DNA of 64,000 bases from Diplonema papillatum (taxonomy: Eukaryota > Euglenozoa > Diplonemea > Diplonemida > Diplonemidae), in the NCBI GenBank assembly GCA_030068145.1, contig JAPJBO010000282.1, positions 124,001 to 188,000 on the forward strand. The letters are read 5' to 3'. The translations under genes and the position numbers were made by a program. Below the pieces are notes generated by a model that saw only the letters and a list, made by a program, of their open reading frames with translations, was not told the origin of the DNA and made no database searches. Shown here one piece after another: positions 53,001-61,313 of this stretch. Position 1 is the first letter of the stretch. Every line of letters starts with the position of its first letter.

Positions 53001-53579
53001 ACAGTGGCACCGGGCATATAAATGTTGTAGGATAGCAGTGGGGTAAGCGCGCGACAACTTTTGTATAAGCAGCTGCTTTGTAGAGGAAATGCTTGAGGAG
53101 ACTGCCAGTTGCGATGGATCAAAGAGGTGAAAGTGCTGTAGCCCACACGAAACACAGGTAAATCTGGGTTTAGTGGCGGGCGTAAGCGTTCAACAAAAAA
53201 GTGTTTGCTGCAGGGGCTCTCCGAGAGGCACTGCACCTTTTTTTGTCGTCGCGCGCTTCACCGTGCAAATCCAGTCGCTTTGTCATCTGCACCGGAAGGC
53301 AAGCCCGGCGGCGCCGATCCGAGCACAGACAGCAGGGCCAGAGACAATATTTGCACGTCAGGATGGGGGCGGTCACTAACGGCCAGCGAGTGTCGGCTCG
53401 GGTTCAAATCCCGAGGAACCACGCGCCACGCCGGCCGGTCCATTCGGAGACCCGGTTGGAGACACGGTTGGGGATTGCCGTTCGCCGAAGCTGGGTCGTG
53501 ACCTGTACGATGTACCTCAGCCCATGCACCTTACCGCATGATCTGCACAAATGAAAAAGAGAAAATAAGAACAAGCGTT
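50091..53579. other. Gene-poor 3.5-kb region
   Basis: No confident gene. The 52080-52730 minus ORF runs through a MITE-like palindrome (52604-52778) and was not accepted. The minus ORF at 51244-51471 (DLDRDLDREDEIKKAK) is short and unsupported. Low-complexity T/C tracts occur near 50394-50425 and 50582-50592, with a GT run near 50632-50647. A tRNA-like T arm without a matching 5' half lies at about 53396-53424. Confidence 0.45.
52604..52778. mobile_element. MITE-like element with 38-bp inverted repeats
   Basis: Arms at 52604-52641 and 52741-52778 (outer end GATGCCAAAAGG, inner GGGTTTGGGCAGAAAGATTC) are reverse complements apart from one base, around a 99-bp centre. The structure is a small inverted-repeat transposon or foldback element. 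No obvious target duplication. Confidence 0.65.
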
Positions 53580-53865
53580 TCACATGGTAATGCGAGCGGC
53601 TTCGGGGCCCGTTTCTAGGTCAGGACCGTTCCTGAGAGTCGCCGGCGAAATCGCGGAACGAACGGGCTGCTGTTGCATTGGCGGGGGAAGTCCATCGGCA
53701 AGCGGACTCGGAAGCGGATCCAGGTGAGCGGCCGGCCGTCGTGCGAGGATGCGTGCGAGGACTTCCCCCGCAACTCCGTTGTGGAGACTCACCTCGAGGA
53801 CGGCTGTATTCCCGAGCTTCGAGTCGGACGTACGAACATCGGTCCAAAGCGATGCCCTGCAGTCT
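53580..53865 (-). CDS. Possible terminal exon with ankyrin-like repeat
   Basis: The minus frame after CTGCAG (about 53866) is open to the stop at 53580: ASLWTDVRTSDSKLGNTAVL continuing EVSLHNGVAGEVLARILARR, then a Pro-rich tail. The segment GNTAVLEVSLHNGVAGEVLA resembles one ankyrin repeat (GNTALH-A---G--EVV). GC-rich with protein-like codon use, same strand as the other genes. It could be a 3' exon of the gene starting at 55404 or a separate fragment; a phase-compatible link was not proven. Confidence 0.3.
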
Positions 53866-53940
53866 AGTACGTAGCTACGTCACGCGCCCGTCGTGGCGAA
53901 CCCTGCGAGGAGGTGTGTTTGTGTGTATCCTCCTCCTGCC

Positions 53941-54108
53941 TAGTACTGTGCACCCACAATTTTCCCCCTAGTACTGTGCACCCACAATTTTCCCCCTAGT
54001 ACTGTGCACCCACAATTTTCCCCCGAGTACTGTGCACCCACAATTTTCCCCCTGGTACTGTGCACCCACAATTTTCCCCCGAGTACTGTGCACCCACAAT
54101 TTTCCCAC
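53941..54108. repeat. 28-bp tandem repeat, six copies
   Basis: Unit TAGTACTGTGCACCCACAAT followed by TTTCCCCC, six head-to-tail copies with changes only at the first two bases (TAG/GAG/TGG). Followed by two copies of ATGTGGTCAGAA(C/T)AGCT. Confidence 0.93.
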
Positions 54109-54351
54109 AATGTGGTCAGAACAGCTAAACAACACTTATTCACGATGTGGTCAGAATAGCTCGACAACATGCGCCCACAGTGAGGCTATTGAGTCCTTTG
54201 GATCCGGTCTATATCCGGTTCGATACATTGTAGCGGAAAGGCAGAGGGGAAACGAGTGGATGGGCAAGAGAGCGCGAGCGGCTGCGTGTGAGGGTGAGAA
54301 GTCCGTGTTAGCCGCTGCTAGCAAACGAACGAAACGGGGGAGAGCCCAAAC

Positions 54352-55404
54352 CTTGCTCGCCGCCCCGCGGTTGAACTTGGTGGACGCCTCTTGGAACCTG
54401 GCCTGCTGCATGCGCATCTGGTCCTTCTGCCGCTCCATTTTGATCTCCTCCTCGAGCAGCTCCTTCTCGTCGGGCGTGATCTCCTGCCTCTTCTGCGCAG
54501 CGGCAGCGGCCTGCTGCTGCATGGTGCCCACCTGCGACCGGAGCCCGTGGTTCGTCGCCGCGTTCTGGTCCGACTCCCGCTGCAGCTGCGCGATGCGCGC
54601 GTGGTTCGCGGCCAGCTGGTCCTGCGCCCGCTGGATCTGCCCCCGCAGCATCGACTCCTCCGACGTGTCCTTGCAGCGGAAGTACAGCGTCTCGACGGTG
54701 TTCGGGTAGATCTGCGCCCAGTTGACCCACTCCTCGAACGTCACCCGCCCGTCCCGGTTCAAGTCCGCCTTGTAGAACAGCTCGCCGGTTGTGTTCGCCG
54801 AGAAGTCGAGGCCGCGCTCGTGCAGGGCCCTCTCGAACTCGGGGTAGTCGATGTACCCTTTGCCTTGGAAATCGATCTCCTTGAACACGACGGCGACCTT
54901 CTCCGCCGTCGGCAAGTTCGGCCTATCAGCCCCCGCCGGCACGAACCCTGGGTACCCCTGCGGGCCAGCGGGATACCCTTGCGGCATGTCATACCCTGGA
55001 TGCATGCCAGCACCGCCCTGCGGGGCGTACGCTGGCATGCCAGGGGGGACCATGGCGCCGCCGTAGCTTCCTCCTTGCGTGGCGGGTGGCCGGGGGGCGG
55101 GGAGGTCTTGCGTGGTGTCGACGTGCCAAGGGGTCTGAGGTTGGAAGGCGTAGATTTGGTCGTATTCGTGCAGCTGGGTCGTGCTGAGGAGGTCGACCCA
55201 CTTCAGGAGCACGTCGTCGTAGATCTGCAGGCGGTTCACGCGGAACTCGACGTTCGCGTACGGGCCGCCGATGACCTTCATCTCATGCCCGAACACCTCC
55301 TCCGTTTTCCGCGTGAGCTCGCCGATGGTGGGGAGGGCCTGGAACGTCAGCTCCAGGTTCACTTTACCCCCCTGCAAGTCCGCGCATACTAGAAGCGTGA
55401 ACAT
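54352..55404 (-). CDS. Ubiquitin-like/EF-hand/coiled-coil protein (BILBO1-like architecture), first exon
   Basis: ATG 55404 to a donor AAG|GTTTGG at 54352, 351 codons, phase 0. An N-terminal ~95-residue beta-grasp-like domain (MFTLLVCADLQGGKVNLELT ... QLHEYDQIYAFQP) precedes a Pro/Gly/Tyr linker (about 105-180). A degenerate EF-hand (DFQGKGYIDYPE) and a canonical one (DLNRDGRVTFEE) follow at about 195-255, then a Gln/Glu/Arg coiled coil (about 275-345). This order is that of the trypanosome flagellar pocket collar protein BILBO1; similar proteins occur in other flagellates, so a cytoskeletal calcium-responsive scaffold role is a reasonable inference. Homology of the N-terminal domain to BILBO1 is from memory of the architecture, not an alignment. 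The 3' exon is not established. Confidence 0.72.
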
Positions 55405-57300
55405 CGTTATCCGGCGCGGAAGGACGCTGCGGCAGCGGGAGGGGGGCGACGGGAGGCTCCGCTGTTCTCCGACGGGGCGGCGGCGGCGGCGGGGGGGTGT
55501 GGAGGGCGTCCCACGGGGAGGTGCGAGGGCGTTCCTCTCGTGCTCGTGGGTGCTGCCCCGCACGGTCGGCCTGACGACCGAACGACTCGGGGAAGGGGAG
55601 GGGCGGTCAAGCCCTGGTGTCTCACCACGACCTGTCCATTGGTTGGGTTTTTTTTAGTTCTGACAACTCTTGCGGTTTTGCCCTTCAATGTATTGCGCAA
55701 GACTAAAAAGACGTACGGAAGCGCGTGTTTTGGCGGTTGATCAGAAATACCTTTCCTGAAAATGACACAGGGTAAATACAAGTGGGAAAACGATCAACCG
55801 GCACGCACAAACGAAGTTCGCTTGAGTTCACTGGTACTCTCCTCGCCCGGTTCGCTGCGCCGTACTCGCAGCTCTCGTCCTTGCTGCTGCGTGCAGAATT
55901 GGTGGGGCGTAACAAACATGGAAAGGCCATGCAAAGATTCTCGTGTGTATCACACGAACTTCAGTTCGCTGTGAAACCTGTACGATGCGTGAAGGGTGTC
56001 GTGTGTACCGTGTCGCTGTGAGTAGATGGGTGCTGCGCCTAGGGACGTGCAACTTGCGGCTGGACAGCTGTTCTCGAACCATGAACGCGGCCTTTCTCTC
56101 CCGATTTGGAAAAGCGGGGTTTAATCGGCAGAAACCTCATGCGTGGATTAGGACATGGCTCTGGCAATCTCCTCTTTTGTTTGTGCGCACTAGCGGCTTT
56201 TCACCTGATTTGGTGAGTTGCTTCTAGTACGCTGCCAACTACTAATTTATAGTACCAACAATGCATTGTTAACACAAAAAACTGGCTGAGCGAGGTGAAA
56301 CAGTCACAGGCACGCATATTGCCAGTCATGTGTCGCGCGGCTCCGACCAGAGCAGCCTTGCAATACCAGATGAATGCATTGCCAGCTAGAACGGCGCGCA
56401 GAGCAGAGCATCTACGCGTCCAGTGCCTTTGTGCTGGTGGGTAGCGGCAATTCTTGAGCAAAGGGACAGGGGAAATTCGTCTTGGCTGCGCATGCATCGA
56501 CCCAGGTTCGCTTTGACGCCAAACTGGGCCGGGGAGAAGAAAGCGAAGATGCGCTGCAAGGACCGGTGTGTGGGGGGAAAATGCATGAACGTGCGTAGGG
56601 ACAGGTGTTGTCCGCGAGAGCAAATGCAAATTGGGAACTAAGAGAGGGAGGAACCGCCCGAGGAGGATTCGGGAGAGAGACGGCAGACGCCGCACCGGCC
56701 GGTCGATACTCGGCGATCGGACAACTGAGTTTGGGTTAGAATGCAAAGAATCTGTGGCGATGCTCTACATCGACAACTGAGAGTTGCTGCACGTGTACTT
56801 CCGCTTGCGTGCCAGCATTTTTTCCGAGCACCCCTTTTCCGGACCCTAAACATGCTAGGTCATCATATGCATGAACCATAGAAATGACCGCGTGTCATCT
56901 CCCCTCCATCGCTCCTCTTTCGCGTGATGGTGACGGTACGTGCGTTGGTGGGTGCGTGGACCAAAGCTTGAAGCATGGGAATTAGTCGAGTCGTAGCTCT
57001 AGAAGAGAGAGGTGGGTTTGTGATCACTCGCTGTTTTGTTCTCACGAACCGGAGGGGTCGCTCCTGCCTTTACGGGACGTCCAGTTTTCCGTCTCCTGCA
57101 AACGTGAGCAGCACAAACTCAAGAGGTCTACGACATCTATTCCCTGCAGGATTTGCGTGCTTTCAAGGGGAAAAAGACAGGCTGAAAAAGGAAACGTTGT
57201 GGGAGGGCAACCACCACGCGGGGGTGCCGACAGTGTTCGAGAGAGGGTTCGAACGCCCATCTAGAGTATGCGCATTCGAGTTCGTGGGTTAGTTGGGGGA

Positions 57301-57345
57301 GAGGATCTTAGTTTATTGTTTGGGCAGAACACACCTGCCAAGTCT
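57301..57345 (-). promoter_or_regulatory. Upstream motif copy C, no identified gene
   Basis: Gene-strand reading GGCAGGTGTGTTCTGCCC then AAACAATAAACTAAGATC. Same family as copies A, B and D but with no credible start codon downstream; ORF 57042-57260 minus is weak. Confidence 0.4.
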
Positions 57346-57660
57346 TGTTAAGCAAGGAATGGCCGGTCGCACCCTCAAACTGGCTGGTCGAGCGTGCTCC
57401 GTGACCGTGACCAATCCGCCGTGCACTTTGCAGTTTTCAATTATTTGTTCGGTTACGCGCTGCTGTGTTTCTTTTTTGCGAAACGTTTGACAACTGGATT
57501 GTCTCTCGCGACGTTTTTTTTTCTCCCCCAACGCAGACCTATCCGAAGGTGGTCATTTCCATCCAGGCGATTCTCAAGCCGCAGAAGGGGAAGTTGCGTG
57601 CAATCGTTTTGTGTTTCCGGCGAAATCGCTCAGTTAGTTGTCTGTGAAAGGAGAGCAACA

Positions 57661-57683
57661 GGGGGGGGGGGGGGGGGGGGGGG
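57661..57683. repeat. G23 homopolymer
   Basis: Unbroken run of 23 G on the plus strand. Similar but interrupted G runs occur at 58838-58858. Confidence 0.9.
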
Positions 57684-58012
57684 CAGCGCTCTTGTTAAGG
57701 ATCAGCCACTTTGGCCGGATGGCCGGATAAACCAGACCCCCCCCCCCTCTACAGTGCAGTTGCCTTGGAGGCTGGGTGGTCAAATTCTCTAAGGTGAAAT
57801 GGTCAAAATTCCCTGCCAAAAGTGGGCCCACAAAAATTTTCCAAAGTGTGGTATTTGGGGTATTTGGGGCAAACAAAAAAAATAGCTATTTTTTGCCCGA
57901 GAGAAAAGTTGTTTTCTTGCACGAGAGTTTTCCGGATTGCCACGAGGGCCCCCCGGGGGTCAGCCGGCTGATGGATGGATGGATGGTTCTTAACAAGATG
58001 CCTGGGGGGCCC

Positions 58013-58833
58013 GGCAGTGTTCCAGGTAAACGGAAAACGTTTACCGTTTATAAACGTTTACGTTTACTCATTTTGGAGTAAACGTTGAGTAAACGTTGAG
58101 TAAACGTTGTGTAAGCGTATACTGTATCAAGGGCGGCATCCACTGGAAATGCAATCTATCAGGAAAGAGGAGCGACTAAGCAAAATATCCAGACGCACCT
58201 TTCGCCCCAAATGGCGAACAAGCGCAATGGAGACGCCTGGGAGGGGGTGACATTCACGTACCCGGATCGAAGATGCACAAGGTAACCTGCAAGTTCTGCG
58301 ATAAGGCCTTCTCCACCGCCTCTGCTGAGCACCTGCTCGGCCAAGGCAGCGGCATTGGCGGCTGCGCCCCAAAAGATCCCATGGTGGTAGCACACACCCG
58401 CCTTCGTCGTCAAGCTGAAGGCAGCAGAAGAAAAACGAGAAAGCCAAGACGAAGCAGCTGGATATGGTGGCATTCCTCACTCGAGCGACCACTGCAGTGG
58501 ACGCCCACGAAGCCATCAGGGACTTCTTCTATGAAGAAGCCATCGGGTTTAACAAGGCTACTGGTTGTTCGTTCCTGACCATGGTTTCAGTCCTGTGCGG
58601 GCTATCAGCACACGATGAGTACACCCCCCAACGCCCGAAGAACTCGGTGGGGTGATGCTTGACAACGCCATAAAAGAGATGGACAGCCTGATGGAACATG
58701 GGTTGCGCCAGGAGGCCAAGTATGGTCTAACCGTGCTCTGTAGGCGAGTAAACGTTTACCGCGAGTAGTAAACGTTTACGTTTACTCATTTTGGAGTAAA
58801 CGCGTTTACTCAACGTTTACCAGCTTCACTGCC
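58013..58833 (+). mobile_element. Decayed hAT-like transposon
   Basis: Ends GGCAGTGTTCCAGGTAAACG (58013) and, in reverse, GGCAGTGAAGCTGGTAAACG (58833) are inverted copies starting with the hAT-type CAGTG. Both ends are filled with GTAAACGTTTAC and GAGTAAACGTT repeats (58025-58118, 58744-58822). The interior carries hAT transposase remains. About 820 bp. No 8-bp target duplication is evident, suggesting age or a shifted boundary. Confidence 0.75.
58273..58735 (+). pseudogene. hAT transposase 5' fragment, frameshifted
   Basis: Frame 1 from 58273 encodes a BED-finger-like start (MHKVTCKFCDKAFSTASAEH). A shift near 58430 leads to a second frame with KQLDMVAFLTRATTAVDAHE and AIRDFFYEEAIGFNKATGCS, the hAT block that precedes the catalytic core (I--F-YEE-I-FN). 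A further shift is needed to read MLDNAIKEMDSLMEHG. The catalytic core and C-terminus are absent. Clearly a non-functional relic. Confidence 0.7.
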
Positions 58834-58984
58834 CTAGGGGGGGGGGTGGGGGGGGGGGGTTCATTTTGCGTTCTCGGCGGTTTCTTCGGTCAGTTCCCGT
58901 AAATGGATCCATGTTTAATAATAATAAAGCGTCGTAGAAAACTACGACCCTGCTTCAACTTGAGTACTCTTCGAAACCTTGTCT

Positions 58985-59078
58985 ACGAGTTGTGAAAACG
59001 GGGGTTTGCCCTATATTTGTGCTTAGGTTTTCGTTCGTCTTCTTAACCATGTGCGCAAACGGTGTCAGCCGAAGCTAC
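58985..59078. repeat. Dispersed repeat copy (partner at about 3805-3955)
   Basis: Shares TGTGAAAACGGG, CGTCTTCTTAACCATG and GGTGTCAGCCGAAGCT in the same order with about 3808-3952. It ends right at the 3' end of the GRAM-like gene. Confidence 0.75.
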
Positions 59079-59082
59079 GTGT

Positions 59083-59823
59083 CTACGAAGAGTGGTACGT
59101 TGCGGCGGGGTTCGGGACCACACCGGCTTTCCTCCAGTAGAAGTCGATCCAGTTGTGGGCCTCCATGAGTGTCTCGTCCACCTCGACGTGGTGGAGAGAT
59201 TTTGAGCGGAAGTTCTTGAAGTGGTAAACCTTGCGGTCTGTCGTGTACACATCGAGCTGCCTCGGCTGGCCGAGGTCAACGTGGAGGCTCGCAGTCAGCT
59301 TGTACGGCAGCGACTCCTGCACGGTGTGTTCCTTATCTTTGTTCCCGTCAGCAAAGTGAATGCCGCCGTCGGTGACGGCAAGCTTGCCGACGATCTCCTG
59401 CGCCTTCCCGTCAACGTACGTGCACTGGTATACTTCTTTGACGTGCTCGTGCTTGTGGCAGTGGGGAAACGCGTGGGAGAACCACTTCTGCTCCGCGTCG
59501 CCCGACTTCTTCTCGAACTTGTCGCTGGCCGAGTGCTGCGCGTGCGAGAGCGCGGCCGTCGCTTTGGCCCCGGCGACCTGCGCCGCGGACCGCGCCTTGT
59601 CCACCGCCCCCTTCTTGTGCTCCTTGTTCTCCTTGTGGGCCGCCTTCGCGTGCTCCACGCGCGCGTCGGCGGTCGCCTTCTCGTGGTGCTGTTCCTCCTG
59701 CCGCTTCTCCGCTGGCGTCGCCTTCTGCGCAGGCTCCGACGGCAACGGTGCCCCGCCTGTGTACGTTGCAGGACCGGACGACGACGGCTGCGTCGCGGTT
59801 TTCTCGGCTGTGGTCGTCGGCAT
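59083..59823 (-). CDS. GRAM/PH-like domain protein
   Basis: Complete single-exon ORF of 246 residues from ATG 59823. The N-terminal ~110 residues are disordered, rich in Ala, Lys, Glu, Thr and His (EKRQEEQHHEKATADARVEH). The C-terminal half (about 115-235) contains alternating strands and ends in a helix: KEVYQCTYVDGKAQEIVGKL, AVTDGGIHFADG, LDVYTTDRKVYHFKNF, LMEAHNWIDFYWRK. This fits the GRAM subfamily of the PH fold, which often binds membrane lipids; assignment is by pattern, moderately sure. The run HCHKHEH near 120 is unusual. It has upstream motif copy D about 70 bp before the ATG. Confidence 0.72.
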   Translation of the reverse strand: MPTTTAEKTATQPSSSGPATYTGGAPLPSEPAQKATPAEKRQEEQHHEKATADARVEHAKAAHKENKEHKKGAVDKARSAAQVAGAKATAALSHAQHSASDKFEKKSGDAEQKWFSHAFPHCHKHEHVKEVYQCTYVDGKAQEIVGKLAVTDGGIHFADGNKDKEHTVQESLPYKLTASLHVDLGQPRQLDVYTTDRKVYHFKNFRSKSLHHVEVDETLMEAHNWIDFYWRKAGVVPNPAATYHSS

Positions 59824-61187
59824 TGTATGTGTGGGGTAGCTAGGCTTGGTTGGCTTGGTGAGCTGCAGGGGGGGTGTTTTGGTTTAATGGGGGGAAAATC
59901 TTAGTGTAATGTTTAGGCAGGACACTGCCTCTCATGCATGTTTGAGTGCTAGCATCAAGTCTTCTAATAGAAAAACTAAGAGGGTATGAAACCTTGAGGA
60001 ACTAACTAGTTCTCTTCATGATTGTTCACCGCGGTGTTGTGTGTGCACCTCGTTCTTCGTCTCGGGTTTCGCTCGTGAACGCAGACCAATCCAACGCTAG
60101 AGCTCATCAGTGGGTCCTTCGGAGGTCCTGTCACAACTTTCTGGTTTCAATGATTTTCGCATCCTCCCTTCGTCAAAACAGGGGGGGGGGCGCAAAGAAC
60201 TTGCTCGGACTGGGAATGTGCTCCGCACCGGTCCCCCATCCGCACCTTGTTTCGGTCTTCGGTGTTCCGGACTCATGTGGCGGGGGGGGTGACCCAATTC
60301 TTGCCCTGGTGGCTATCTCTTCGTGGGGTAGAAGTTGCCGAAACGTATGTTCTTCGTACTTCCAAGTCAATTGATCATGCTTTCTCTCTCCATGCACAGA
60401 CACACAGCCGCTGCGACGGGGCAAAACCGCAACTACTAGGGCCGAAGCACGCCGCTTCAACGCACGCAGCGCACGAAAACCGAAACGGCGGAGGCAAAAA
60501 AGAAGGTTGAAGAATGAAGACAGCTTTCCTGGCAAGGAAAGGCACCCTTTCTGAAGCGGCCGGAATGGGGAGTCGTTGTTATCGGTGCTGGTTTTGAGGG
60601 ATAAAAGGAAAGGTAAGAAATCTTTTTGCGGTGGCCTCCGCCGGTCTGGTAGCTCGTGCTACCTCCGTTCTTTTTTACACTCGTTCTCTTCTCTACTCAC
60701 TACCGGAAGCGGCCGGAATGGGGATTGCAAGAACGTGCTTGGAATGGGTATGTCGGCCGGAATGGGGAGGAGGGATACAAGCTGTGTGTAAATGTGTCTG
60801 AAGGTATACGAAGCGAGCGTGAGCGTACGACGATAGGTGGAAATGCATTGGCACCACTATCGATCGAGTCGATCCGGTTTGAATGAGAATGTGGCGGTGC
60901 AAAGATCATTTACCCGACTGATGCTTTCATTGAAATCCTGGGTCCGAGAACGAGCACCGCATATCTTCTGGATTTGAAACGCAAGGTCTGATAAAATTGG
61001 ACGGTGTTCGATCAATGAATCTTGGATGAGAGCGACCGACGATCTCCAAAAATCGTCCCGTGCACTGGTAGCTGAGTCCCCACTTGCAGAAAAGTGCTGC
61101 GGGGATCGTGGACGGGCGGGTCTCATTGAAAGCGTACACACGAAAACGGGCAGGCGGTCGCACCCCTCAGATTTTCTCGGTTCGTGC
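59824..61187. other. Intergenic between EF-hand/polyQ and GRAM-like genes
   Basis: Holds motif copy D. A minus ORF at 60857-61141 (IQDSLIEHRPILSDLAFQIQ) has some protein-like character but no recognisable domain. CGGCCGGAATGGGGA recurs near 60558, 60712 and 60753. Confidence 0.45.
59891..59966 (-). promoter_or_regulatory. Upstream motif copy D
   Basis: Gene strand: GAGGCAGTGTCCTGCCTAAA then CATTACACTAAGATTTTCCC. It lies about 70 bp upstream of ATG 59823 and shares an extended flank (GATGCTAGCA ... CATGCATGAG) with copy B. Confidence 0.5.
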
Positions 61188-61313
61188 GCGGCGGCCCCCC
61201 GTAGCCAGCAGCTGCTTCACACGCTGGGGGAGGCTGGGGGGTGTCTAATGCGCGGCGGCCCCCCCCGTAGCCAGCAGCCGCTTCACACGCTGGGGGAGGC
61301 TGGGGGGTGTCAA
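61188..61313. repeat. 64-bp tandem duplication at the 3' end of the EF-hand/polyQ gene
   Basis: Two copies of a unit containing GTAGCCAGCAGC and GCTTCACACGCTGGGGGAGG, ending GTGT(C/A)AATGCGCGGC. The second copy runs into the stop codon region of the CDS at 61310. Confidence 0.9.

Larger units (their letters stand above)
55405..58012. other. Intergenic, 2.6 kb
   Basis: No convincing gene. Contains the dispersed repeat at 55736-55816, motif copy C (57301-57345), a G23 run (57661-57683), a C run near 57731-57741, and a TTCCGGCGAAATCGCTCAG segment near 57616 that recurs upstream of the gene at 62755. Confidence 0.5.

Noticed and set aside
53340-53436. tRNA gene suggested by CTCGGGTTCAAATCCCGAG
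   Set aside because: The T arm is perfect, but no partner for the acceptor 3' strand (GAACCAC) nor a convincing D and anticodon arm lies upstream; at most a tRNA-derived fragment.
49360-54108. CRISPR-like arrays (233-bp and 28-bp tandem repeats)
   Set aside because: Repeats are directly adjacent with no unique spacers and there are no cas genes; the genome is eukaryotic.
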